Source: Paucimonas lemoignei
Lineage (GTDB): Bacteria; Pseudomonadota; Gammaproteobacteria; Burkholderiales; Burkholderiaceae_D
Assembly: GCF_004342585.1 (NCBI RefSeq)
Contig: NZ_SLZQ01000007.1
Span: forward strand, 62,001 to 126,000
Length of the DNA stretch: 64,000 bases
Reading direction: 5' to 3'
The translations under genes and the position numbers were made by a program. Positions 50,744 to 59,807 of this stretch are shown piece by piece. Under the pieces are notes generated by a model that was not told the DNA's origin, did not search any database, and saw nothing but the letters and a program-made list of their open reading frames with translations. Each line of letters starts with the position of its first letter. The stretch's first letter is position 1.

Positions 50744-51562
50744 TTAAAAGTGATACTCTGCCCTGACCATCGGCGTGCTCGCGGTGCTGCCGGGCACATT
50801 CGACGGGTTGCCGAACTTGTTGCGCCAATACTGGTACTCGAGGCCGACCTTCAATGATTTCGGCTTGAGGTTTGCCGCGCTGCTGACGTCATACATCAGC
50901 TGCATGTCGATATTGGTTTCCGGCGCGGTCGGGCCGCCGAACTCGTTCAAGCCCTTGGCGCCGATGTAGTTGAGGTAGCCTTCGAATGACCATTTTTCAT
51001 TCCACAGCGGGATATTCCATGACGCCGCCAGCATCGGATGCAAATCGTATTCATAGCGTGACGAGACTCCCACCGGACGATTGCTTTCCCACAGGGCGAG
51101 CACGCTGACATTCAAAAAGCCCGGCACGTCGAACATCAGGGTCGGACCGGCCACCAGCATGCGCTTTCTTGAGCTGTAGCCGGGATCGTTCTTGGTGTTG
51201 AGGTCGACGCCGGCAGTCAGCCCGAAGCCGCGCACGGGGCCGAAGCGGAAATCCTTGCCGCTCACCTTGCCCACATCCAGCGTGTAGCGATACACGAGAT
51301 AGGCTTCGGTGGCATCGTCGTCGCGGCGGTCGGATTGCAGCACATCGATATTCAGGTAATTCGAACCGTACTGGTTGCCGCTGGCGTGCGTGAAATTGAC
51401 GATGTGCTTGTGGATATCGGACGAGACATAGGGCTCGGCAAACCTGGTGCCATAACGATAGCCGATGGCATTGTCACTCCAGTCGGCTGCCATGGCAGGG
51501 CCGCTCAGCAAGCCCGCAAAAAGACCCATGGCGGTAGCCAGACGAACAGCGGAAAACTGCAT
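50744..51562 (-). CDS. Tsx-like outer-membrane channel / outer envelope protein
   Basis: 272 residues, with GGAGTAGGA before the ATG. Signal peptide with cleavage after MAA (ATAMGLFAGLLSGPAMAA). The mature protein starts DWSDNAIGYRYGTRFAEPY, alternates in beta-strand fashion (YLVYRYTLDVGKVSGKDFRFGP, GFGLTAGVDLNTKND, MLVAGPTLMFDVPGFLNVSVLALWES) and ends in Phe, the outer-membrane insertion signal. This matches the nucleoside-specific channel Tsx superfamily in its loosely related outer-envelope branch. It is divergent from the NAGGN operon across 404 AT-rich bases. Confidence 0.82.
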   Translation of the reverse strand: MQFSAVRLATAMGLFAGLLSGPAMAADWSDNAIGYRYGTRFAEPYVSSDIHKHIVNFTHASGNQYGSNYLNIDVLQSDRRDDDATEAYLVYRYTLDVGKVSGKDFRFGPVRGFGLTAGVDLNTKNDPGYSSRKRMLVAGPTLMFDVPGFLNVSVLALWESNRPVGVSSRYEYDLHPMLAASWNIPLWNEKWSFEGYLNYIGAKGLNEFGGPTAPETNIDMQLMYDVSSAANLKPKSLKVGLEYQYWRNKFGNPSNVPGSTASTPMVRAEYHF

Positions 51563-51966
51563 TCCTACTCCTTCAAAAATATGTGCGCTGTAGCAAGTGA
51601 CTGGTTGATTGTCGTGGTGCTAACAGAATGATCGTAAGGGAAAAGCAACATTTCATATGTTGCTGCGCCAACTTAGCGGCGATGGAAAATACCACGAGAA
51701 TTCACTATCCATAAAGCAATTTTGTATACCTGAAAGATACAGATATGCATTTATTTTTTGAATGCAGTTTTTCCTTAAAAACTTGTTAATGACAAATTTC
51801 GTCAAGCGAATTTCAAAACTTTAAAAAATGACATGAACCAATTCGCTTAATTGTTTTCTTAAAAATAGATTCTATGTTCTGACATACCGAATCCATTCTT
51901 TCTCTTCATAACTATCCGGCAAATCAATGCATTGGTCTGCTGGTTATCTTAGGAAACAATATCGAC
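51563..51966. other. AT-rich divergent control region between Tsx-like gene and NAGGN operon
   Basis: 404 bases without a gene, strongly AT-rich from about 51700 to 51900. It holds a 9-bp inverted repeat, AAGCGAATT (51804-51812) and AATTCGCTT (51840-51848), 27 bases apart, with an A-rich interior. The region probably carries the promoters of both flanking units; the osmotic induction expected for NAGGN genes would act here. No sigma-factor box is asserted. Confidence 0.5.
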
Positions 51967-53745
51967 ATGTGCGGTCTCGCAGGGGAATTACGCTTTAATC
52001 AACAGTTCGCCGATGTCGAAGCAGTATTGAAAATGATGTCCGTGCAAGCGGACCGTGGCCCCGATAACGAAGGCATCTTCAGTCTGGGACAACGCTGTTT
52101 CGGCCATCGCCGCCTGAGCATCATGGATCTGAGCCAGCGCGCGCATCAACCATTCATCGATAATGCGCTCGGCCTCGGGATCGTCTTTAATGGTGCCATC
52201 TACAACTACCACGAGTTGCGTCAGGAACTCGAAAAGTCCGGCTATCAATTCAGCTCTACCGGTGACACCGAAGTCATCCTCAAGGCCTGGCATGCCTGGG
52301 GCGCCAAGGCGCTCGACCGCTTTTACGGCATGTTTGCCTTTGCGCTATGGGAGCGCGACAGTGGCATCACCTATCTCGTGCGCGACCGCCTCGGCATCAA
52401 GCCGCTGTACTACACGCTCGAGAAGGAGCGGCTGCGCTTCGCTTCCACCTTGCCGGCATTGCTTGCCGCAGGCGACGTCGATACGACGCTGGACCCGAAG
52501 GCGCTGCACTTTTATCTGTCATGGCATGCCGTGGTGCCGCCGCCGTATACGATCCTGCGCGGCGTGCGAAAGCTGGCGCCGGGCACGATGATGACCATTT
52601 CGCCGGATGGCAATTGCCGCACGACGCAATGGTGGAACCTGGAATTCAAGCGCGGCGAAGACGATGAGCGGCGCAGCTTTGACGACTGGAAGAGCGAAGT
52701 GCTCGACTCCCTGCGCCAGGCGGTGAAGCGACGCCTGGTGGCGGATGTGCCGGTCGGCGTGCTGCTGTCCGGCGGGCTGGATTCGAGCCTGATCACCGGC
52801 TTGCTGGCGGAAGCCGGCACGCGGGATTTGCGCACCTACGCCATCGGCTTCGAGGCGGTGGACGAGGAAGCCGGCGATGAGTATTACTACTCCGACCTGG
52901 TCTCGCGCCACTATGGTACGGTGCATGAAAAGCTGCATATTCCCGCCGCCAATCTGCTGGACGCGCTGCCGCGTGCCATTACCGCGATGGCCGAGCCGAT
53001 GGTGAGTCACGATTGCGTGGCCTTCTATCTGCTGTCGCAGGCGGTGGCGAAGCATAGCAAGGTGGTACAAAGCGGGCAGGGCGCCGACGAGGTATTCGGC
53101 GGCTATCACTGGTATCCGCCGCTGATGGATGCCACCGACTCCGCCGGCGTGCAAGCCTACCGCAAAGTGTTTTTCGACCGGACCCACCAGGAAATCCAAG
53201 AATTGCTGGGCGCCGATCATGCGCCCGAGGATATCAGCGGCCAGTATCTCGAAGCGCATTTCGCCAGGCCCGGCGCCGACAATGCCGTGGACCGCGCCTT
53301 GCGCCTGGACACTACCGTGATGCTGGTCGATGACCCGGTCAAGCGTGTCGACAACATGACCATGGCGTTCGGCCTTGAAGCGCGCGTGCCGTTTCTCGAC
53401 CATGAGCTGGTCGAACTGGCGGCGCGCATTCCGGGGCAGCACAAGATCGCCCAGGGCGGCAAGTATGTGCTGAAAGAAGCGGCACGCTCGATATTGCCTG
53501 CCGAAGTCATCGACCGCCCCAAGGGATACTTCCCCGTGCCGGCGCTGAAATACCTGCGCGGCGACTTCCTGAATTTTGTCAGAGGCACGCTGGATAACTC
53601 GGCGGCACGCCAGCGCGGCTTGTTCAAGCGTGAAGTCATCGACCACATGCTGCAATCACCCGATAGCCACATTACGCCATTGCGCGGATCGAAGCTGTGG
53701 CAAATGGCCTTGCTGGAAGCATGGCTGCAAACCCATGGTATTTAA
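51967..53745 (+). CDS. asnO: N-acetylglutaminylglutamine amidotransferase (asparagine synthetase-like)
   Basis: 592 residues. The glutaminase domain has the nucleophile Cys2 (MCGLAGELRF) with DRGPDNEG and FNGAIYNYHELR. The synthetase domain (about 215-590) has the ATP-pyrophosphatase loop SGGLDSS at about 268 and SGQGADEVFGGYHWYP. It converts N-acetylglutaminylglutamine to its amide, the last step in making the osmolyte NAGGN. It differs from ordinary AsnB in the C-terminal part (DDPVKRVDNMTMAFGLEARVPFLDHELVE). The next two genes are the synthetase and the associated M42 peptidase, which fixes the assignment. The symbol follows the Sinorhizobium naming. Confidence 0.93.
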   Translation: MCGLAGELRFNQQFADVEAVLKMMSVQADRGPDNEGIFSLGQRCFGHRRLSIMDLSQRAHQPFIDNALGLGIVFNGAIYNYHELRQELEKSGYQFSSTGDTEVILKAWHAWGAKALDRFYGMFAFALWERDSGITYLVRDRLGIKPLYYTLEKERLRFASTLPALLAAGDVDTTLDPKALHFYLSWHAVVPPPYTILRGVRKLAPGTMMTISPDGNCRTTQWWNLEFKRGEDDERRSFDDWKSEVLDSLRQAVKRRLVADVPVGVLLSGGLDSSLITGLLAEAGTRDLRTYAIGFEAVDEEAGDEYYYSDLVSRHYGTVHEKLHIPAANLLDALPRAITAMAEPMVSHDCVAFYLLSQAVAKHSKVVQSGQGADEVFGGYHWYPPLMDATDSAGVQAYRKVFFDRTHQEIQELLGADHAPEDISGQYLEAHFARPGADNAVDRALRLDTTVMLVDDPVKRVDNMTMAFGLEARVPFLDHELVELAARIPGQHKIAQGGKYVLKEAARSILPAEVIDRPKGYFPVPALKYLRGDFLNFVRGTLDNSAARQRGLFKREVIDHMLQSPDSHITPLRGSKLWQMALLEAWLQTHGI

Positions 53746-53777
53746 TTTCATTAGCCAGCTTTTTTAGGATAGAAACC

Positions 53778-55538
53778 GTGAATACCATCCAACTGGACAC
53801 TACAAACAATGCAACGGGAAATCCGATTCCACCGACCATGCTGCGCCGCATAGATGACCTTGTGCCGTCGCCGTGCGTAAGGCAGTCCACGGTGCATCCT
53901 AATGCCATGCTGGACTGCGGCTGGGGGCGCCTGATCTATGGACCTTCGTTCTCCTCGCCGGCAGAACTGGCGCAGACGCTGCTTCAGGAAGCACCGGGAA
54001 CCCGCGATATCGCCTTGCACGTCAACGAGCCGCAGCTCGTGCTGGCCGAGGCGCCGGCCAACCTGTTTCTTGACCCGTCACTGATTTTTAGGCGCACGTT
54101 CAGCCCGGACATGAAAGTCGAGGAGCCCGTGCCAGGCGTTACCCTGCGCAGGCTCGCTACCCGCGCCGACATCAATGCCATCAACCGGCTTTATTTGATG
54201 CGCAAGATGGTGCCCATGAATCCGCGCACCGTCTGGATGCAACGCGATAGCGATGCGATCGTCTATCTGGTTGCCGAGGATGAAAATAGCGGTGAAATCA
54301 TCGGTTCGGCGATCGGCGTCGACCACCAGGTCGCGTTCGGCGACGAGCAGGGCGGTAGCAGTCTCTGGTGCCTGGTGGTGGATCCGCAAACCGGCCTCTC
54401 CGGCACCGGCCCGTCTCTGATCAACCACCTGATGCAGATATTTAACGAGCGCGGCCGCACGTTCATGGATTTGTCCGTGCTGCATACCAATGAGCACGCG
54501 ATCAATCTGTATCAGAAAATGGGCTTCGAGCATGTACCCGGGTTCACCATCAAGCACAAGAACGCCATCAATGAAAAGCTCTTCGTCAACAGCGACGGCA
54601 ACGACGGCATAGCCGGCTTGAATCCATATGCCCGGCTGATCGTCGATGAAGCCCGCCGGCGCGGCATCGGCGTCGAGGTGATCGATGCGGAAGCGGGAAT
54701 TTTCAAATTGCGCTATTGCGGGCATGAAGTGATGTGCCGCGAATCGCTGACCGAACTGACGGGCGGCGTGGCCATGACCTGGTGCCAGGACAAGGTGCTG
54801 ACCTTGCGCCGGCTGGCCTCGGTGGGATTGCGCGTGCCGCGGCAGCAAGTCGTCGGCGATGCCGACGCCAACGCGCAATTCCTGCGCGAATGCGGCTCGG
54901 TGGTGGTCAAGCCGGCAATGGGCGAGCAGGGGCGCGGCATCAGCGTCGATATCCGCTCGGAAGCCGATTTGCCGGATGCGATCAAGCGTGCCGCGGAAGT
55001 CGGCGGCCATGTCGTGCTGGAAGAATTCTGCTCAGGCCAGGACTTGCGGATCGTCGTCATCGGCTACAAGGTGGTGGCCGCAGCGATTCGCCGGCCCGCA
55101 GAAATCATCGGCAATGGCGAATCCACCATCGTCAAACTGATTGAACGCCAAAGCGCGCGGCGGGCGGCGGCCACTGGCGGCGAAAGCAAGATTCCCATGG
55201 ATGAAGAAACCGTGCGCTGCCTTGCCGAGCAGGGCCTGACGATGGAATCCGTGCCGGAGAATGGCCAGCAGATCACCGTGCGCAAGACGGCCAACCTGCA
55301 TACCGGCGGCACGATACACGATGTCACCGATATCCTGCACCCGGACTTGCGCGAAGCGGCCGAGACTGCTGCGCGTGCCTTGCGCATTCCTGTGGTGGGG
55401 CTGGATTTCCTGGTGCAGTCTCCCGATGCGCAGGAATACGTCGTGATCGAAGCCAACGAGCGGCCTGGGCTGGCAAACCATGAACCGCAACCGACGGCGC
55501 AACGCTTCATCGATTTGCTGTTCCCGCTGACGGCTTGA
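53778..55538 (+). CDS. ngg: N-acetylglutaminylglutamine synthetase (GNAT + ATP-grasp)
   Basis: 586 residues from the GTG at 53778 (TAGGAT upstream). The N-terminal half has an acetyltransferase fold (about 110-270): VTLRRLATRADINAINRLYLMRKM, LWCLVVDPQTGLSGTGPSLINHLMQIFNERG and MDLSVLHTNEHAINLYQKMGFEHV. The C-terminal half (about 340-586) is ATP-grasp: TWCQDKVLTLRRLASVGLRVP, VVVKPAMGEQGRGISVDI, GHVVLEEFCSGQDLRIVVIGYKV and DFLVQSPDAQEYVVIEANERPGL. It acetylates and ligates two glutamines to give the NAGGN precursor. It is 32 bases after asnO and 18 bases before the peptidase gene. Confidence 0.93.
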   Translation: MNTIQLDTTNNATGNPIPPTMLRRIDDLVPSPCVRQSTVHPNAMLDCGWGRLIYGPSFSSPAELAQTLLQEAPGTRDIALHVNEPQLVLAEAPANLFLDPSLIFRRTFSPDMKVEEPVPGVTLRRLATRADINAINRLYLMRKMVPMNPRTVWMQRDSDAIVYLVAEDENSGEIIGSAIGVDHQVAFGDEQGGSSLWCLVVDPQTGLSGTGPSLINHLMQIFNERGRTFMDLSVLHTNEHAINLYQKMGFEHVPGFTIKHKNAINEKLFVNSDGNDGIAGLNPYARLIVDEARRRGIGVEVIDAEAGIFKLRYCGHEVMCRESLTELTGGVAMTWCQDKVLTLRRLASVGLRVPRQQVVGDADANAQFLRECGSVVVKPAMGEQGRGISVDIRSEADLPDAIKRAAEVGGHVVLEEFCSGQDLRIVVIGYKVVAAAIRRPAEIIGNGESTIVKLIERQSARRAAATGGESKIPMDEETVRCLAEQGLTMESVPENGQQITVRKTANLHTGGTIHDVTDILHPDLREAAETAARALRIPVVGLDFLVQSPDAQEYVVIEANERPGLANHEPQPTAQRFIDLLFPLTA

Positions 55539-55556
55539 CGGATGTGGGAGCAGAAG

Positions 55557-56741
55557 ATGGAACGAGTCCCGGTCGATGTCGACTTCCTGAAGTCCAGCCT
55601 GCTTGAGCTGTTGGCCATTCCCAGCCCTACGGGGTTGACCGACGCCATCGTGCATTACACGGGCAAGCAGCTGGACCGGATCGGCGTGCGCTATGAGTTG
55701 ACGAGGCGGGGGACGATCCGTGCCATTTTGCCGCGCAATATGCCGGAGCGTCGCCGGTTCAGCCCGGCGTGCGCGATCGCGGCCCATCTCGATACGCTGG
55801 GCGCCATGGTGGCCGCGATCAATTCGAACGGCCGGCTATTGCTGATGCCGGTCGGGACTTGGTCGAGCCGCTGGGCCGAAGGCGGGCGCGTCACGATTTT
55901 CACGGAAAATGGCAGCTTCCGCGGCTCGGTATTGCCATTGATGGCATCGGGTCACGTGTATAACGAAGCTGTCGATACCCAGCCCGTCACCTGGGATCAG
56001 CTCGAAGTCCGCGTCGATGCGGAAGTGTATTCTGCGCAGGACACGGCTGCGATCGGCATCCAGGTAGGCGATTTCGTGGCATTCGACCCTAACCCTGAGA
56101 TCCTGGAAAACGGTTTCATCGTTTCGCGCCACCTGGATAACAAGGCAGGCGCCGCAGCCTTGCTGACGGCGATGAAGGCGGCGGTGGATGCGAAGGTGCC
56201 GATTCCGATGAATTGTCATTGCCTGTTCACGCTGACCGAAGAGGTGGGCCTGGGCGCGCGCGCCGGGATCGACAAGGATGTCAGCGAAGTGATCGGCGTC
56301 GATATCGGGCCGGTGGCGACCGGGCAGGGCGCGCGCGAGCTGGGCGTGACGATACCCCTGATGGATTCCGCCGGGCCGCATGACTTTCATCTGACCCGGC
56401 GGCTTCTGGCCTTATGCCGTGAGTACGGCATTCCGAGCAATCGCGATGTGTTCCGCTATTACCATTCGGATGCCGGCGCGGCGGTGTCGGCAGGACACGA
56501 CGTGCGCACCGCGCTGCTGTGTTTCGGCACCGATGCTTCGCACGGCTACGAGCGCACGCATCTTTCCTCTCTGGTGCATCTCGCGGAATTGCTGGTGCTG
56601 TATATGCAGGCCGGGCCGACATTGCCGGAAGACCGCCATCCCGTCCTGGAATCGGTTGACGACTTTTCTCACCAACTCGATGCCGACCAAATGGCGCGCA
56701 ACGAAACGCCTTTGCCGGACGCCGGAAGTATTGTGGAATGA
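55557..56741 (+). CDS. M42-family metallopeptidase of the NAGGN osmoprotectant cluster
   Basis: 394 residues from the ATG at 55557, preceded by GGGAG (an ATG five codons earlier lacks one). Metal-binding and catalytic motifs of the M42 aminopeptidase/cellulase-like family are present: CAIAAHLDTLGAMVAAI, FIVSRHLDNKAGAAALLTAM, LFTLTEEVGLGARAG and EVIGVDIGPV, with YYHSDAGAAV near the end. This third member of the trio always accompanies the amidotransferase and synthetase in NAGGN clusters; turnover or trimming of the dipeptide osmolyte is the supposed role. The exact substrate is unproven. Confidence 0.92.
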   Translation: MERVPVDVDFLKSSLLELLAIPSPTGLTDAIVHYTGKQLDRIGVRYELTRRGTIRAILPRNMPERRRFSPACAIAAHLDTLGAMVAAINSNGRLLLMPVGTWSSRWAEGGRVTIFTENGSFRGSVLPLMASGHVYNEAVDTQPVTWDQLEVRVDAEVYSAQDTAAIGIQVGDFVAFDPNPEILENGFIVSRHLDNKAGAAALLTAMKAAVDAKVPIPMNCHCLFTLTEEVGLGARAGIDKDVSEVIGVDIGPVATGQGARELGVTIPLMDSAGPHDFHLTRRLLALCREYGIPSNRDVFRYYHSDAGAAVSAGHDVRTALLCFGTDASHGYERTHLSSLVHLAELLVLYMQAGPTLPEDRHPVLESVDDFSHQLDADQMARNETPLPDAGSIVE

Positions 56742-56796
56742 ACCGGCAGTGGTGGCGCCAATCCAGTTGACGTTCTTTTACCTCATGTGCAAAAGG

Positions 56797-57129
56797 CTAA
56801 TGAGCCACTGATTTGGAAAAAAGATTGATGACCATGACGCCGGCCACGATCAGTCCGATTCCCAGGATGGCCGGCATGTCGAGCTTCTGGCCATACCAGA
56901 GCCAGGCGATGGCCGAGATCAGGACGATGCCGACCCCTGACCAGATTGCATAGGCGATTCCCATCGGAATGGTGCGCAGGGTCAGTGCGAGACAATAGAA
57001 CGCTATGCCGTAACCGGCGACCACCAGCGCCGATGGCCACAACCTGGTGAAGCCATCGCTGGCCTTGAGCGCCGTCGTGGCGATCACTTCCGTCAGAATC
57101 GCAATAAATAGAAAGATCCAATTCTTCAT
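56797..57129 (-). CDS. emrE: EmrE-type small multidrug resistance transporter
   Basis: 110 residues from the ATG at 57129 (AAGG 11 bases upstream; eight more codons are open). The length equals E. coli EmrE, and the sequence follows it closely: the essential membrane Glu in [12 protein letters not shown], then [51 protein letters not shown] and the C-terminal VAH. It works as an antiparallel dimer exchanging protons for cationic drugs or quaternary ammonium compounds. It stands alone, convergent with the NAGGN operon (55 bases). Because osmolytes such as betaine are also SMR substrates, a link to the neighbouring operon is conceivable but speculative. Confidence 0.92.
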   Translation of the reverse strand: MKNWIFLFIAILTEVIATTALKASDGFTRLWPSALVVAGYGIAFYCLALTLRTIPMGIAYAIWSGVGIVLISAIAWLWYGQKLDMPAILGIGLIVAGVMVINLFSKSVAH

Positions 57130-57380
57130 CTGATGACTGCCTTTGTCATGCATGCCTCATGCCGCTATAAATGGCACGCGATTTATTCACCCCCTGGATA
57201 AGAGCTTGATGCCTCGCCCAGTTTACAAACGCTATTCCGGCTTGTCTCTTGTTATCTGATTTTTCGGTTCGTTTGATCTGGGTGACTGGCACTGTTAAGC
57301 AGAAGAGAAGATTACGACATATAATATTGTCTTTCATAATGCGACATTGAATCTCGCATAATAAAAGCAAGGCAACACTC

Positions 57381-57845
57381 TTGGATCATTTAACCCTTCC
57401 CAATCATCAACTCACCATGACGGTGCTGATGACGCCGGACATGGCCAATTTTTCCGGCAACGTGCACGGCGGCGCCATTCTCAAGCTGCTCGACCAGGCT
57501 GCCTATGCCTGTGCCAGCCGCTATTCCGGCAGTTACGTCGTCACGCTCTCGGTTGACCAGGTGACCTTCCGTCAGCCTATCTATGTGGGGGAGCTGGTCA
57601 CCTTCCTGGCGTCGGTCAATCACACGGGGAATACCTCGATGGAAATCGGCATCAAGGTGATCACGGAAAATATCCAGGCGCGCACGGTCCGTCATGCCAA
57701 TAGCTGCTTCTTCACGATGGTGGCAGTGGACGAACATGGCAAGCCGACACCGGTGCAGCCCTTGCAGCCAACGACTCCCGACGAGCAGAGACGATTTGCC
57801 GCCGCCCAGGCAAGGAAGGAAATGCGGCGGGCGGCGACACGCTGA
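57381..57845 (+). CDS. Acyl-CoA thioesterase, hotdog fold (YciA/BFIT-like)
   Basis: 154 residues, starting at a TTG (57381) with AAGGC about nine bases upstream; the first ATG would cut into the domain. A hotdog domain with MTPDMANFSGNVHGGAILKLLDQAAYACASRYSGSYVVTLSVDQVTFRQPIYVGELVTFLASVNHTGNTSMEIGIKV. The N-x-H-G-G-x-x-L-x-x-x-D motif carries the catalytic Asn and Asp. It hydrolyses acyl-CoA; chain length is unknown. The 227 bases before it contain an AT-rich promoter-like stretch. Confidence 0.88.
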   Translation: MDHLTLPNHQLTMTVLMTPDMANFSGNVHGGAILKLLDQAAYACASRYSGSYVVTLSVDQVTFRQPIYVGELVTFLASVNHTGNTSMEIGIKVITENIQARTVRHANSCFFTMVAVDEHGKPTPVQPLQPTTPDEQRRFAAAQARKEMRRAATR

Positions 57846-57933
57846 AGTCAACGCTGCACGAAGCTAAGCCTATGTCCTGGCTTCGGTAATCGTGACGACA
57901 AAGCGTGCCGCCATTCAGAAGGACACATAGCGC

Positions 57934-59271
57934 ATGAAGCCGATTCAACGCTTTTATCTGGCGCTGCTGCTGACGCTCACATTCCTGTGGCTGTTGGCCG
58001 ATACCCTTGCGCCAACGCCCTTTACCTATTTCTCCTTCCGTACCGTATTCATGCAGTACAGCGGCGTCATTGCCATCAGCGTGATGAGTATCGCGATGCT
58101 GCTGGCATTGCGCCCCCGGATGGTGGAGCCGGCTCTGGATGGGCTCGACAAGATGTACCGCCTGCACAAGTGGCTCGGCATTACTGCATTGGTCGTCGCC
58201 ATCCTGCACTGGTGGTGGGGGCAGGGCACGAAGTGGATGGTCAGCTGGGGCTGGCTGATCCGGCCGGCGCGCGGACGACGCCCGACAGACGCGGAACTTG
58301 GCATGCTGGAAGCCTGGCTGCGCAGCCAGCGCGGCTTGGCTGAAACCGTCGGCGAATGGGCCTTCTATGCGGCAGTGGTCTTGCTGGTGCTGGCGCTGGT
58401 CAAATGGTTTCCTTATCGCTTGTTCAAGAAAACGCACAATTGGCTGGCTGCGCTGTACCTGGCGTTTGTCTACCATGCTGTTGTGCTGCTCAAGTTCGCC
58501 TATTGGACCCAGCCGATCGGCTGGTTCGTCGCGGCCCTGCTGGCGGGCGGCAGCGTAGCGGCAATTATGGTTCTTTCGGGGCGCATCGGCGCCGGCCGAA
58601 AAGTCCGCGGAACTATCGAATCGCTAAGGTACTACCCGGAGCTGCGGGTGCTGGAAACCGGCATCGCCTTGGAAGCTGGATGGCCTGGGCATGTCGCCGG
58701 CCAGTTCGCCTTTGCCACTTCCGATAGCAAGGAAGGCGCGCATCCCTACACGATTGCTTCCGCCTGGAATCCGGAAGACCGGCGCATCACCTTCATTACC
58801 AAGGCCCTGGGCGATCATACCCGCCGTCTGCATGACCGCTTGAAAGTCGGCATGCCGATTACTGTCGAGGGGCCCTACGGCTGTTTCGACTTCCAGGATA
58901 AGCAACCCAGGCAGATCTGGATTGGCGCCGGGATCGGCATCACGCCCTTTATCGCCCGCATGAAGCACCTGGCTGCCGCTCCGGATCATCTGCCTGTCGA
59001 TTTGTTTCACTCGACCTCCGCAATTGACGAGGATGCGTTCGGCAAGCTGACTGCCGATGCCAAGGCTGCCGGCATCCGGCTTCATATCGTCATCAGTAGC
59101 AAGGAAGGTCGCCTGGATGGTGCGCGAATTCGTGCCGTGGTACCCGACTGGAAGAATGCCAGCATCTGGTTTTGCGGCCCGGCAGGCTTTGCGCAAGCGC
59201 TGCGGGCGGATTTTCAACATCATGGCCTGGCGCCGCAGCATTTTCATCAAGAGCTTTTCGAAATGCGCTAG
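57934..59271 (+). CDS. Ferric-reductase-like flavocytochrome (membrane b-type domain + ferredoxin-NADP+ reductase domain)
   Basis: 445 residues. About six N-terminal helices (1-215) carry His pairs typical of the ferric reductase/NOX transmembrane domain (MYRLHKWLGITALVVAILHWWWGQ and KKTHNWLAALYLAFVYHAVVL). The C-terminal half is an FAD/NAD(P)H reductase: HVAGQFAFATSD, HPYTIASAWN (FAD), EGPYGCFDF, GAGIGITPFIARMKHL (nucleotide), and WFCGPAGFAQAL. It moves electrons from NAD(P)H across the membrane to ferric iron or another acceptor. AAGGA lies 11 bases before the ATG. A strong hairpin follows. Confidence 0.9.
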   Translation: MKPIQRFYLALLLTLTFLWLLADTLAPTPFTYFSFRTVFMQYSGVIAISVMSIAMLLALRPRMVEPALDGLDKMYRLHKWLGITALVVAILHWWWGQGTKWMVSWGWLIRPARGRRPTDAELGMLEAWLRSQRGLAETVGEWAFYAAVVLLVLALVKWFPYRLFKKTHNWLAALYLAFVYHAVVLLKFAYWTQPIGWFVAALLAGGSVAAIMVLSGRIGAGRKVRGTIESLRYYPELRVLETGIALEAGWPGHVAGQFAFATSDSKEGAHPYTIASAWNPEDRRITFITKALGDHTRRLHDRLKVGMPITVEGPYGCFDFQDKQPRQIWIGAGIGITPFIARMKHLAAAPDHLPVDLFHSTSAIDEDAFGKLTADAKAAGIRLHIVISSKEGRLDGARIRAVVPDWKNASIWFCGPAGFAQALRADFQHHGLAPQHFHQELFEMR

Positions 59272-59324
59272 TCAGCCGTAAGCACATTACCGTCGATGGA
59301 TGCCGAAATTTCACTGATTGTCTT

Positions 59325-59353
59325 CTTTGGCTGAACATTCCATTCAGCCAAAG
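59325..59353 (+). terminator. Hairpin between the ferric-reductase-like gene and fdxA
   Basis: CTTTGGCTGAA (59325-59335) and TTCAGCCAAAG (59343-59353) are exact reverse complements with a seven-base loop; TCACTTTATCC follows. It lies 54 bases after the reductase stop and 63 before the fdxA start. A strong 11-bp stem, probably a terminator even without a long T-run. Confidence 0.65.
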
Positions 59354-59415
59354 TCACTTTATCCCGTCATGCCTTCCCTATAGACTGGGATGCAAACATA
59401 CCAACAACTGTTGCC

Positions 59416-59760
59416 ATGCCATTTGTCGTTACCGAAAGCTGTATCCAGTGCAAATACACCGACTGTGTCAGTGTCTGTCCCATGGATTGCTTTCTCGAAG
59501 GTCCTAATTTTCTTGTCATTAATCCGGACGAATGCATCGATTGTTCGATGTGCGTGCCCGAATGCCCGGTCAATGCCATCGTGTCGGCGAACGAAGTGTC
59601 AGCCGACCAGGAGCCTTTTGTTGAACTCAACCGCACGCTTTCCCGTCATCCTGAATGGAAGCGCATTACCAGGCCGAAGTCGCCGCTGCCGGAGCATGAA
59701 AAATGGGCTGCGGTCAACGACAAGCTCGGCTTGTTGAAGCGCGAATGGAAAGAAGGCTGA
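59416..59760 (+). CDS. fdxA: Ferredoxin FdxA (7Fe-8S)
   Basis: 114 residues with the seven-iron ferredoxin pattern seen in Azotobacter FdI: CIQCKYTDCVSVCPMDCF near the start, and DECIDCSMCVPECPVNAI, giving one [3Fe-4S] and one [4Fe-4S] centre. GPNFLVINPDECIDC and the C-terminal helix (PLPEHEKWAAVNDKLGLLKREW) also match FdxA. It is a low-potential soluble electron carrier. No canonical ribosome site is seen before the ATG. The FMN reductase gene follows 47 bases later in the same direction, so co-transcription is likely. Confidence 0.95.
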   Translation: MPFVVTESCIQCKYTDCVSVCPMDCFLEGPNFLVINPDECIDCSMCVPECPVNAIVSANEVSADQEPFVELNRTLSRHPEWKRITRPKSPLPEHEKWAAVNDKLGLLKREWKEG

Positions 59761-59807
59761 CACCGTCGCCGGTAGTCAGGCTCCAATTAACATAACAAGG
59801 AGAACCC

